A stretch of DNA of 64,000 bases from Acrocarpospora pleiomorpha (GTDB taxonomy: Bacteria; Actinomycetota; Actinomycetes; Streptosporangiales; Streptosporangiaceae). The stretch lies in the NCBI RefSeq assembly GCF_009687885.1, contig NZ_BLAF01000049.1, forward strand, positions 1 to 64,000, written 5' to 3'. Under the pieces are notes generated by a model that made no database searches, was not told the DNA's origin, and saw only the letters and a program-made list of their open reading frames with translations. The first letter of the stretch is position 1; the number at the start of each line of letters is the position of its first letter. The translations under genes were made by a program, and so were the position numbers. Positions 15,701 to 23,547 of this stretch are shown in pieces.

Positions 15701-18169
15701 CTGGCCCTCGAAAGCGGCGCGCTCGCGGGCTGCGACCACCTGGAAGAGCTGGTCATCGAGGCGCCGCTGTTCCTGCCCGAGAGCGGCGCCGTACCCATCC
15801 AGGTGATCGTCGGCTCGCCTGACGCCGACGGTCGCCGCCAGGTCGGGGTCTTCGCCCGTGTCGGGGTGACCTGGACGCGGCACGCCTCCGGGGTCGTCGC
15901 CGACGCACCGGCCGCGGCGGACCTGTGCGCCTGGGCGACCGCCTGGCCGCCCGCCGACGCCGTGCCCCTCCCTATCGACGGCGGGTACGCGCGGCTGGCT
16001 GAGCTCGGCTACGAGTACGGCCCCGCCTTCCAGGGCGTGCGCGCCATGTGGACCCGGGGCGCCGAGCTGCTCGCCGAGATCGCCGTGGATGACACCCTGG
16101 ACGTGACCGGGTTCGGCATTCATCCGGCCGTACTGGACGCTGCTTTCCAGCCGATGGTGCTGGCCGCCGGACCTGGCGGGCTGCGCCTGCCGTTCGCGTT
16201 CCGGGGTGTCAGCCTGCGCGCGTCGGGGGCGACGCTGCTGCGGGTCCTGCTGGTCCCCTCGGGGGACGACGCGACCGTTGAGGCGGCCGACGCGTCCGGG
16301 CGCCTGGTGTTCTCCATCGGCAACCTGCGGGTGCGGAGTGCCCCGGCGCGGACGTCCGCCGCGCGGGAGCCCGTCGTGCACGGGGTGGATTGGGTGCAGC
16401 CGACCGCAGCGGCCGGAGACGGGTCCGGATTTGTGTTCCTGGGAGCCGATCCGCCTGGCCCTGACGTGCTGAAGGGCTTCGTTGTCACCACTATCAGCGC
16501 TGATGTTTCGAGCGATCTGCCGGCCGCGTTGCGCGAGGTGTCCGGCCGGGCGCTCGACCTGGTCCGGATGTGGACAGGCGACGAGCGGTTCGCCGACTCC
16601 CGCCTGGTGTTCGTGATCCGGCCGGGCGATCTGGCCGGGGCGGCGGTGCGCGGGCTGGTCCGCGCCGCGATGTCGGAGCATCCCGGCCGGTTCGTGCTGC
16701 TGGACGCCGAGGAGGGATTCGCCGACTGGGCGGCCGTGGCCGGGGCGGTCGCGGCGGGGGAGACCCAGCTCGTGGCCTCCGGCGGTGCGCTGCTGGTTCC
16801 CCGGTTGGCCCGCCGGGCCGCCGAACTCACTGGACTTGACGGACTCGCCGACGGCACTGTGCTCGTCACCGGTGGCACCGGCGGTCTCGGCAGCCTGGTC
16901 GCGCGACGGCTGGTGGAGCGGCACGGCGTACGGGATCTGCTGCTGGTATCCAGGCGCGGCCTGGACGCGCCCGGCGCGGGCGAGCTGGTCTGCCACCTGG
17001 GCGCGCTCGGCGCGCGGGTTACGGTCGCCGCGTGCGACGTCGCCGACCGGGACGCGCTGGCCGCCGCGCTCGCGCTGATCGCGGCCGACCGGCCGCTGAC
17101 CGGCGTCGTGCACACCGCCGGCGTCCTGGACGACGGGACAGTCGAGCAGATGGACGGCGACCGCCTGGACGCCGTGTTCGGGCCCAAGGCCGACGCCGCC
17201 TGGCACCTGCACGAACTCACCCTCGACCTGCCCCTGTCCGCCTTCGTACTGTTCTCCTCGCTGGCCGGGACGCTCGGCAACGCCGGGCAGTCCAACTACG
17301 CCGCCGCGAACGTGTTCCTGGACGCCCTCGCCGCGCACCGCCGCGCGGTCGGCCTGCCGGGCGTGTCGGTCGCGTGGGGGCTGTGGGACGCCGACTCCGG
17401 CATGACCGGCGCGCTCACCCCCGGCGACGTGGCCAGAATGGCCCGCTCCGGCGTCGCCCCGCTCACCCCCGAGGCTGGCCTTGACCTGTTCGACGCCGCG
17501 CTCGGCAGCGCGGAACCGCTGGTCGTCGCCACCAGCTGGGACAGCGGCGGGCTCCGCGCCCGCGCCGAACTGGGCGACCTGCCGCCGATGCTGCGCGGCC
17601 TGGTAAGGCCCCCGCGCCGACAGGCCGCAGCCGGCGGGCCCGCCCTCGCCACCGCCGGAGGCGACCTGCGGGTAAGGCTGGCCGGGACGACCGAGGCCGA
17701 GGCCAGGCGGCTGCTCACCGACGGCGTCCGCGCCCACGTCGCCGCCGTCCTCGCGCACGGCAGCGCCACCGGGGTCGACGTGGACCGGGCCTTCAACGAA
17801 CTCGGCTTCGACTCCCTGACCGCCGTCGAACTCCGCAACCGGCTCAACGCCGAGACCGGCCTGCGGCTCCCGGCCACGCTCGTCTTCGACCATCCGACCG
17901 TCACCGCGCTGAGCGACTACCTGTTCAAGAACCTCGCGCCCGCCGCGCCCTCGCCGGAGGAGACGTTGCGCGGCGCGCTGGAACGGGTCGAGGCCGCGCT
18001 CGGCGACCTCAACGGCGAGGCGGACGCGGTCAGGAGCAAGCTCGTCGCCATCCTCCAGGCCGGCCTGACCAGGCTCGCGCCCGGGCCGAGCGGCGGAGGC
18101 GGAGTCGTGGAGAAGATCGGCTCCGCGTCCGACGAAGAGATCTTCGCGCTCATCGACAACGAACTCTGA
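12797..18169 (+). CDS. Modular type I PKS, one module: KS-AT(methylmalonyl)-DH-KR-ACP
   Basis: Adds a methyl-branched unit and dehydrates it. The frame also has an upstream GTG at 12767, but the ATG at 12797 is preferred. It follows GGAAAGGCGGG and gives the N-terminal docking sequence (STEDRLRDYLKR) seen at the same place in the flanking PKSs, for a protein of 1790 residues. Domains: KS (Cys near 205); AT (GHSQG near 648, YASH near 750); DH (HxxxGxxxxP near 952, YGPAFQG); KR (TGGTGGLG near 1356, LDD, B-type); ACP (GFDS near 1672); docking helix at the C-terminus. The start of the KS is almost identical in DNA to that of the preceding gene, which suggests recent module duplication. It is the third DH-containing module in a row, so the three together predict a conjugated triene. 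Confidence 0.95.
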   Translation: MSTEDRLRDYLKRAMVELEDTREHLAELEERRHEPIAIVGMACRYPGGVTSPEELWDLVAGGVDAIGEFPADRGWATDLYDPDPDAAGKSYTRHGGFLYDAADFDAAFFGMSPRSALATDPQHRLVLESSWEAFERAGIDPDTLRGSGTGVYVGNMYEHYANRFLGVVPGAVEGTLFTSSASSVLSGRVSYTFGLEGPSISVDTACSSSLVALHLAVQALRRGECAMALAGGVTVMASAEPFIEFSRQRAISADGRCKSFSSTADGAAWAEGVGMLVLERLSDARRNGRKILAVVRGSAVNQDGASNGMTAPNGPAQERVVLQALADARLDTRDVDVVEAHGTGTRLGDPIEAQALLATYGRSRSADRPLWLGSVKSNIGHTQAAAGVAGVIKMIKALEHRTLPVTLHVAEPTPHVDWSSGGVRVLTETVPLPAGRTVRAGVSSFGISGTNAHVILEEAPETETPAEERTGDRLIWVLSAKSAASLRGQAARLSAYAGSAPEADLAAAGRVLARRSGFPHRAVVTAADRAELVAGLAALADGAQHPAVVTGVAPADVRTVFVFPGQGSQWAGMAVDLLDSNEAFRAQMQRCEKALRPYTGWSVTGVLRGDEGAPELDGTDVIQPVLFAVMVSLAAVWRSLGVEPAAVVGHSQGEITAACVAGALSLEDAAKIVALRSAALVKLSGTGGMLAVSLPADQVRELLESWRDRIWIAVRSGPASCVVAGDADALDGFTAAHADSVQIRRIAVDYASHTPHIEALRAELLAALDGVAPRPTDIAFSSAHRGEFIDTAELTTAYWYESLRNPVLIEPAVTAFASPGTPLFVEVSPHPVLGHDLREICESAGITAGVAATLRRDAGDWQRFQAALAGAYVLGAEVDWTAAVGPGPDRHVDLPTYAFERRRYWLGDAERAGITPAGIDGSGHPLLTAVVPMADGGFLLAGELGAATWLADHAVDGGVLLPGAAFVELALESGALAGCDHLEELVIEAPLFLPESGAVPIQVIVGSPDADGRRQVGVFARVGVTWTRHASGVVADAPAAADLCAWATAWPPADAVPLPIDGGYARLAELGYEYGPAFQGVRAMWTRGAELLAEIAVDDTLDVTGFGIHPAVLDAAFQPMVLAAGPGGLRLPFAFRGVSLRASGATLLRVLLVPSGDDATVEAADASGRLVFSIGNLRVRSAPARTSAAREPVVHGVDWVQPTAAAGDGSGFVFLGADPPGPDVLKGFVVTTISADVSSDLPAALREVSGRALDLVRMWTGDERFADSRLVFVIRPGDLAGAAVRGLVRAAMSEHPGRFVLLDAEEGFADWAAVAGAVAAGETQLVASGGALLVPRLARRAAELTGLDGLADGTVLVTGGTGGLGSLVARRLVERHGVRDLLLVSRRGLDAPGAGELVCHLGALGARVTVAACDVADRDALAAALALIAADRPLTGVVHTAGVLDDGTVEQMDGDRLDAVFGPKADAAWHLHELTLDLPLSAFVLFSSLAGTLGNAGQSNYAAANVFLDALAAHRRAVGLPGVSVAWGLWDADSGMTGALTPGDVARMARSGVAPLTPEAGLDLFDAALGSAEPLVVATSWDSGGLRARAELGDLPPMLRGLVRPPRRQAAAGGPALATAGGDLRVRLAGTTEAEARRLLTDGVRAHVAAVLAHGSATGVDVDRAFNELGFDSLTAVELRNRLNAETGLRLPATLVFDHPTVTALSDYLFKNLAPAAPSPEETLRGALERVEAALGDLNGEADAVRSKLVAILQAGLTRLAPGPSGGGGVVEKIGSASDEEIFALIDNEL

Positions 18170-18211
18170 CACGCAGAACCCACCACCCTCGCTACTGGAA
18201 AGGCTCGACAG

Positions 18212-21200
18212 ATGGGGACCGAGGACAAGCTCCGCGCCTACCTCAAGCGGGTGACCGTCGAACTGACCCAGCTGCGCCGTCGTCTCGCCGAGGCCGAGGA
18301 CCAGGCCCGCGAGCCGATCGCGATCATCGGCATGGCCTGCCGCTACCCCGGCGGCGGCGAGACGGTCGAAGGGTACTGGGACTTGCTGTCGCAGGGCCGC
18401 AGCGCGGTCTCCGAGGTGCCGGCCGCGCGGTGGAACATCGACGACTACTACGACCCCGACCCGCGCACCCCGGGCGCCATGTACACCAGGCACGGCTCGT
18501 TCCTGCCGGAGATCACCGGCTGGGACGCCGAGTTCTTCGGCCTGTCCCCGCGCGAGGCGCTCCGCATGGACCCGCACCAGCGGCTCCTGCTCGAGCTGGC
18601 CTGGGAGGGCCTGGAGGACGCCGGCGCGTCCCCGACCCGGATGGCGGGCAGCCGCACCGCCGTGATCGTCGGCTTCATGGACACCCTCCAGTACGGCCGG
18701 CTCCAGCTCGAACGCCAGGGCCAGGACGCGCTGGCGGACCCGTACCTGGGTCAGGGCGCGTCGGCCAGCGTCGCCGCGGGGCGGATCGCCTACCACTTCA
18801 ACCTGTCGGGCCCGACGCTCACGGTCGACACCGCCTGCTCATCATCGCTGATCGCGGTGCACCTGGCCGCCGAGAGCCTGCGGCGCGGCGAGTGCGACCT
18901 GGCCATCGCGGCGGGCGCGTCGCTGACCATCCACCCCAGCAATTTCATCCAGGCCTGCGCCGGCTCGATGCTCAGCGCGGACGGCACGTGCAAGACGTTC
19001 GACACCGCCGCCGATGGCTACGTAATGGGCGAGGGCGGCGGCCTGGTCGTGCTCGAACCGCTGTCCAAGGCGATCGCGAACGGCCGCCGCATCCGCGCCG
19101 TGCTGCGCGGCTCCGCCGTCAACCAGGACGGCCGCAGCAACGGGCTCACCGCCCCCAGCCGGAGCGCCCAGGTCGCCGTGATCACCAGCGCGCTGGCCGC
19201 CGCCGGGGTGTCGCCCGACGACATCGACCACGTCGAGGCGCACGGCTCCGGCACCCACCTCGGCGACGCGATCGAGCTCGCCGCGCTGCACGACGTGTTC
19301 GGCGGCCGGTCCGCCGAGCGCCCGCTGCGGGTCGGCGCGGTCAAGACCAACATCGGCCACACCCAGGCCGCCGCCGGAGTGGCCGGGCTGATCAAATCGG
19401 TGCTGATCCTGGAGAACCGGCTCATCCCGAAGACCCTCAACCTGACCCAGCCGTCCGCGGCCGTGCCGGCGGACGGCTCGATCCAGCCGGCCGTCAGCGC
19501 GGTGCCGCTGCGGAGCACGCCGGGCCTGGTCGGGGTCAGCTCGTTCGGCCTGTCCGGCAGCAACGCCCACCTGGTGCTCGAATCCGCGCCGCCGCCCGAG
19601 GCTACGGCGGCCGCCTCAGGGCCGCAGGCGCTGCAGATTTCGGCTGAGCCGCAGGCTCTGGTGTCGGCTGAGCCGCAGGCTCTGGTGTCGGCCGTGCCGG
19701 AGGCTCTGGCGTCGGCCGTGCCGGAGGCGCTGATCTCGGCAGTGCCGCAGGTGCTGCCGATCTCGGCCGCCACCGACGCGGCCTTCCGCGAGCATGCGGC
19801 CCGTCTCGCGTCCTGGCTCGAGGACCGCCCCGGCACCGACCTGGCCGATGTCGCGCACACGCTGCGGGTCGGCCGTGCCGAGCACGACCACCGCCGGGCC
19901 CTGGTCTGCGCCGACGTGGCCGAGGCCGTCCGCAGGCTCCGGGGCGCCGCCTCGTCCGGGGCCGCCAACCGGGTCAAGGGACGGCCGCGCGTCGCGTTCC
20001 TGCTGCCCGGCGTCGGTGACCAGTACGCGGGCCTCGGCCGGGAGCTCTACCAGGCCGAACCCGTCTACGCCGAAGCGGTCGACCGCTGCGTCGAACTCGT
20101 CAAGGGCGTCGACCTGCGCCCGCTGTTCTTCCCCGCCGAGCGGGCCGCCCCGGCGTCCGGCGACCTGGCCGCGCTGCTCGGCCGTACCGAGGCCCCGGCT
20201 GAGATCGACCCCCTGGCGCACGCCGAGGTCGCCCACCCTTTCCTGTTCACCGTCGAGTACGCGCTGGCCCAGCTGCTCGCCCACCGCGGCGTCCGCCCCG
20301 ACGCGCTGCTCGGCTACAGCCTCGGCGAGTACGTCGCCGCCACCCTGGCGGGGGTCTTCACCCTCGAGGACGCGCTGCGCATCGTCACCGAACGCGCCCG
20401 CCTGATCAGCGCCATCCCGGCCGGCAAGATGGTCGCGGTCGCGGCCGGCGAGGACCAGGTCCTGGCCTTCGTCGGGGCGGATGCCGTCGGGGCCGATGCC
20501 GCCGGGGTCGGTGTCAGCGGGGTCGGTGTCGCCGGGGTCGGTGTCAGCGGGGTCGGTGTCGCCAGGGCCGGTGTCAGCGGGGTCGGCGTTAGCGGGGTCG
20601 ATGTCGCCGCGCTGAACGGCCCGTCCATGACTGTCCTCAGCGGCCGGCCCGAGGAGATCGACGCCGTCACCGCCAGGCTGGTCGCCGCGGGCATCGCCTG
20701 CCGGCCGCTGCGCTCCGCGCACGCCTTCCACTCCGCGCTGCTCGAACCCGCGCGGGAGAAGCTGGCGGCGCTGATCGACTCGGTGCCCCGGCAGGCTCCG
20801 GCCACCACGATCGTGTGCAATCTCACCGGGCTGCCGATGACCGCGGCCCAGGCCACCAGCAGCGCGTACTGGGCAGATCAGCTTGTCAGCACGGTCAGGT
20901 TCGCGGACGCGGTGCGGCACTGCGTCGAGCAGGACATCGACGTGTTCGTCGAGCTCGGCGCGGGGCAGACGCTCGGCGGCCTGGTCCGGCAGAACCTCAC
21001 CGGCGGGTCCGGCACCGCCGTCCTCGGCACCCTGTCGCCCTCCTGGGCCGGCGGGGCACCGCGCGACGCCCAGGCCGACCTGCTGGACACCTGCTCCCGG
21101 CTGTGGGAGCTCGGCGCGACCGTGACCTGGGAACGTGTCCAGCCAGGCCCCGGCCGCATCCTCAGCTTGCCGGCATATCCGTTCCAGCGGACCCGCTACT

Positions 21201-23491
21201 GGCCCGAGATCAGCGCGGGCAGCCAGCCGGTGCCGTCCGTCCGGCTGGCCGAGCCGGCGGACCTCTGCTTCGCGCCCGCCTGGCAGCGGGACCCGGCGCG
21301 CGGCACCACGCCCGCCGACCTGCGGCTGGACGGAACGCTGATCGTGTTCACCGACGCGGACGGCATCGGCACAGCGCTCGCCGACCGCGCCGCCGCCGGG
21401 GGAACGCGGGTGCTGGAAGTGGTCGCCGGTACCGCGCTGCGCCGTGACGGCCGCCGCCTGGTCATCGACCCCCGCGACCCCGAGCACTACGCCGAGGTGT
21501 TCGCCGCCGCCGGTGCCGGGGACGGGCCAGTGCGGGTGGCCCACCTCTGGAGCCTGCTCGCCCCCGCCGATGCCCCCGGCTACGTCCCCGCCGACCCTCC
21601 CGGCTACGTCCCCGGCTACGTCCCCGGCTACGTCCCCGGCTACGTCCCCGGCTACGTCCCCGGCTACGTCTCCGAGGACGAGCTCCGCGCCGCCATCGGG
21701 CACGGCTTCGACAGCCTGCTGCTCGCCGTCCAGGCGCTCGGCGACCTGCCCGCCCAGCGGGGGGTACGGCTGCTGACCGTCACCCGGGGGGCCACCGAGA
21801 TCCTCGGCGGCGACGCGACGGCTCCGCAGCGGGCCGTGACGCACGGTCTGGGGCGCGCGGTCCGGCACGAGTACGCGGGCCTGGACTGGACGGGCGTCGA
21901 CCTCGATCCCGATGCGGAGGCCGACCGCCCATCGAGCACGCCGATTCCGCCAGGGATGGTTCTCCCTCGGCCGGGGACGCCTGGCGATGCTGCCGGTTGG
22001 GTCGGCTACGAACTGCTGTCGGGGACGCCTGGTGACGCTGCCGGTTGGGTCGGCTACGAACTGCTGTCGGGGACGCCTGGCGATGCTGCCGGTCGGGTCG
22101 GCTACGAGCTGCTGCCGGGGACGCCTGGCGACGCGGCCGGTCAGATCGGCTATGAACTGCTGCTGGACGCCGACCGCGACGACGCCGCCTCCCCCTACGA
22201 CCGGGTGTCCGGCTGGCGGCGCGGCCGGCGCTGGCTGCGCGGCTGGGGCGAGGTGCCCGCGGTCGCGGAGCCGCCGGTGCCGTGGCGGGCGGACGGCGCG
22301 TACCTGATCACCGGTGGCGCCCGCGGGCTCGGCATGGCGCTGGCCAAGCACCTGGTCCGCGCCGGGGTGCGGAAGCTCGCGCTGGTCGGCAGGACCGCGC
22401 TGTCCCGCGCCGCCGCGGCAGACCAGGACACCGCCGACCCCGACAGCAAGGTCGGGCGCAGCCGGCGGGACATCGCCGAGCTGGAGGCCGCCGGGGCCGA
22501 AGTGCTGCTGCTCACCGCCGACGTGGGCGTGCCCGCCGAGCTGCGGGCCGCGCTGGACGGCTGCCGCGAGCACTTCGGCACGCTCACCGGCGTCATCCAC
22601 GCCGCCGGTCTCCCCGCTGGCGGAATGGCGCAGCGCAGGTCGCTGGCGGACGCGGGAGCCGTGCTGGCGCCGAAGATCCTCGCCATGGGCCCGCTGGCCG
22701 AGCTGGTCGGCCCGGCCACCCCCGCCGACCGGCGGCCCGAACTGCTCGTCCTGTACTCCTCCGCCGTCACCGCGTTCGGTGGCATCGGCGAAGGCGACTA
22801 CTGCGCCGCCAACACCGTCCTGGACGCATACGGAGAGGCCCTCGCCGCCTCCGCCCCCACCACACGGGTCGTGTCGATCGCCTGGGGACCCTGGCAGCAC
22901 GACGACTGGCAGACCGAAAGCCTCAAATCCGCCACCGGTCTGGCCGAACGCGTCCGCGCCTACCGCGAACGGTACGGCTTCGCCGACGACGCCGGCTGTG
23001 CCCTCCTGGACCGGATCGTGGCCGGCGGGCACGGCAGCGTCCTTGCGGTCCGGCAGCCGCTCAGCGACGTGCTCCGGGACTGGTCCGCGATGATCGACAT
23101 CGACGCGCTGGTCGGCGCGACCACGGTCGTCTCGCTCGGCGAGCGCTTCCCGCGCCCCGAACTTCGTACCGACTACGCCGCCCCCAGGACCGAGTCGGAG
23201 CTCACCATCGCCGACGTGTGGGGCGCCTATCTCGGCATCGACCGGGTCGGCATCCACGACCCGTTCTTCGACCTCGGCGGCAATTCCCTGGTCGGGATGG
23301 CCATGGTGCTCGCCATCGAGAAGGAGCTCGGCGTGCCGATCGCGCCCGCCGTGCTGTTCGAACACCCGACCGTGGCGGAGTTCGCCGCGGCGGTGGCCGG
23401 TGACGCCGCAGAAGGCGCCCGCCAGGCCCTGGACACCAGCTCGGCACGGGGGTCGCGGCGCCGCCGCGCCCGCTCGGGGACGCGGAAGTGA
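18212..23491 (+). CDS. Modular type I PKS, one module: KS-AT-KR-ACP, lineage-junction module with repeat-expanded linkers
   Basis: A 1759-residue extension module without DH, predicted to leave a hydroxyl. The ATG follows GGAAAGG and opens the same docking coiled coil as its upstream partners. Domains: KS (Cys near 208 in DTACSSS, EAHGSGT, NIGHTQAA); AT of another family (GVGDQYAG, GYSLGEY near 700, HAFH near 837); KR (TGGARGLG near 1367, YCAAN, no LDD motif); ACP (GGNSL, Ser near 1690). It therefore joins a classical front end to the AT-KR-ACP type of the later modules. Four separate in-frame tandem arrays sit in the KS-AT linker, inside the AT and in the KR structural subdomain. The tail is Arg-rich and lacks the SASDEEIFAL helix. 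HAFH excludes a methylmalonyl signature, but malonyl versus hydroxymalonyl-ACP cannot be told apart by these motifs. Confidence 0.93.
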   Translation: MGTEDKLRAYLKRVTVELTQLRRRLAEAEDQAREPIAIIGMACRYPGGGETVEGYWDLLSQGRSAVSEVPAARWNIDDYYDPDPRTPGAMYTRHGSFLPEITGWDAEFFGLSPREALRMDPHQRLLLELAWEGLEDAGASPTRMAGSRTAVIVGFMDTLQYGRLQLERQGQDALADPYLGQGASASVAAGRIAYHFNLSGPTLTVDTACSSSLIAVHLAAESLRRGECDLAIAAGASLTIHPSNFIQACAGSMLSADGTCKTFDTAADGYVMGEGGGLVVLEPLSKAIANGRRIRAVLRGSAVNQDGRSNGLTAPSRSAQVAVITSALAAAGVSPDDIDHVEAHGSGTHLGDAIELAALHDVFGGRSAERPLRVGAVKTNIGHTQAAAGVAGLIKSVLILENRLIPKTLNLTQPSAAVPADGSIQPAVSAVPLRSTPGLVGVSSFGLSGSNAHLVLESAPPPEATAAASGPQALQISAEPQALVSAEPQALVSAVPEALASAVPEALISAVPQVLPISAATDAAFREHAARLASWLEDRPGTDLADVAHTLRVGRAEHDHRRALVCADVAEAVRRLRGAASSGAANRVKGRPRVAFLLPGVGDQYAGLGRELYQAEPVYAEAVDRCVELVKGVDLRPLFFPAERAAPASGDLAALLGRTEAPAEIDPLAHAEVAHPFLFTVEYALAQLLAHRGVRPDALLGYSLGEYVAATLAGVFTLEDALRIVTERARLISAIPAGKMVAVAAGEDQVLAFVGADAVGADAAGVGVSGVGVAGVGVSGVGVARAGVSGVGVSGVDVAALNGPSMTVLSGRPEEIDAVTARLVAAGIACRPLRSAHAFHSALLEPAREKLAALIDSVPRQAPATTIVCNLTGLPMTAAQATSSAYWADQLVSTVRFADAVRHCVEQDIDVFVELGAGQTLGGLVRQNLTGGSGTAVLGTLSPSWAGGAPRDAQADLLDTCSRLWELGATVTWERVQPGPGRILSLPAYPFQRTRYWPEISAGSQPVPSVRLAEPADLCFAPAWQRDPARGTTPADLRLDGTLIVFTDADGIGTALADRAAAGGTRVLEVVAGTALRRDGRRLVIDPRDPEHYAEVFAAAGAGDGPVRVAHLWSLLAPADAPGYVPADPPGYVPGYVPGYVPGYVPGYVPGYVSEDELRAAIGHGFDSLLLAVQALGDLPAQRGVRLLTVTRGATEILGGDATAPQRAVTHGLGRAVRHEYAGLDWTGVDLDPDAEADRPSSTPIPPGMVLPRPGTPGDAAGWVGYELLSGTPGDAAGWVGYELLSGTPGDAAGRVGYELLPGTPGDAAGQIGYELLLDADRDDAASPYDRVSGWRRGRRWLRGWGEVPAVAEPPVPWRADGAYLITGGARGLGMALAKHLVRAGVRKLALVGRTALSRAAAADQDTADPDSKVGRSRRDIAELEAAGAEVLLLTADVGVPAELRAALDGCREHFGTLTGVIHAAGLPAGGMAQRRSLADAGAVLAPKILAMGPLAELVGPATPADRRPELLVLYSSAVTAFGGIGEGDYCAANTVLDAYGEALAASAPTTRVVSIAWGPWQHDDWQTESLKSATGLAERVRAYRERYGFADDAGCALLDRIVAGGHGSVLAVRQPLSDVLRDWSAMIDIDALVGATTVVSLGERFPRPELRTDYAAPRTESELTIADVWGAYLGIDRVGIHDPFFDLGGNSLVGMAMVLAIEKELGVPIAPAVLFEHPTVAEFAAAVAGDAAEGARQALDTSSARGSRRRRARSGTRK
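19622..19768 (+). repeat. In-frame 24-bp tandem repeat, 6 units, KS-AT linker of fourth PKS
   Basis: Six units encode PQALVSAE-like octapeptides. The first unit is three bases longer and reads PQALQISAE. Variants include PEALASAV and PEALISAV. The last unit runs into the normal adaptor sequence (LPISAATDAAF), so the native ISA strand may be the seed of the array. Confidence 0.88.
20471..20605 (+). repeat. In-frame 15-bp tandem repeat, 9 units, inside the AT domain of fourth PKS
   Basis: Nine 15-base units encode VGADA, AGVGV and SGVGV pentapeptides. The array lies between the helix after GYSLGEY and the strand reading VAALNG, so it is within the AT fold rather than in an interdomain linker. 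The related ATs in this window have only a short loop here. Confidence 0.9.
21575..21670 (+). repeat. In-frame 12-bp tandem repeat encoding PGYV, KR structural subdomain of fourth PKS
   Basis: Six uninterrupted CCCGGCTACGTC units (21599-21670) encode PGYV. A seventh copy at 21575 is separated from them by PADP. The units are almost identical in DNA, which points to recent slippage. The array follows the strand reading VAHLW in the non-catalytic half of the KR. Confidence 0.93.
21974..22165 (+). repeat. In-frame 48-bp tandem repeat, 4 units, KR structural subdomain of fourth PKS
   Basis: Four 48-base units encode a 16-residue block (GTPGDAAG followed by WVGYELLS or a variant). By alignment with the sister KRs, the last copy is the native helix that leads into the R-R-G-R-R-W strand. 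The other three are therefore expansions of that helix. Confidence 0.9.
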
Positions 23492-23547
23492 GGACGCCCG
23501 AGATGAGGACGCCCGAAGAGAGGACGCCCGACGTGAGGACGCCCGAC
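23488..23547 (+). repeat. 15-bp tandem repeat at the start of the fifth PKS, creating several start codons
   Basis: Four units of (GTG/ATG/GAG) AGG ACG CCC GA(G/A/C) are followed by a degenerate fifth unit that starts with ATG at 23548. They encode RTPE/RTPD blocks with Val or Met between. Each unit also carries a GAGG-like sequence upstream of the next start, so several units could initiate translation. Confidence 0.85.

Noticed and set aside
21575..22165. Short regular repeats resembling a CRISPR array
   Set aside because: Units are 12 and 48 bases, directly adjacent without unique spacers, and all in frame with the PKS; no cas genes nearby.
23488..23491. Possible frameshift between the fourth and fifth PKS genes
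   Set aside because: The GTGA overlap is an ordinary coupled stop/start. The upstream protein ends after a complete ACP and the downstream one begins with a complete KS.
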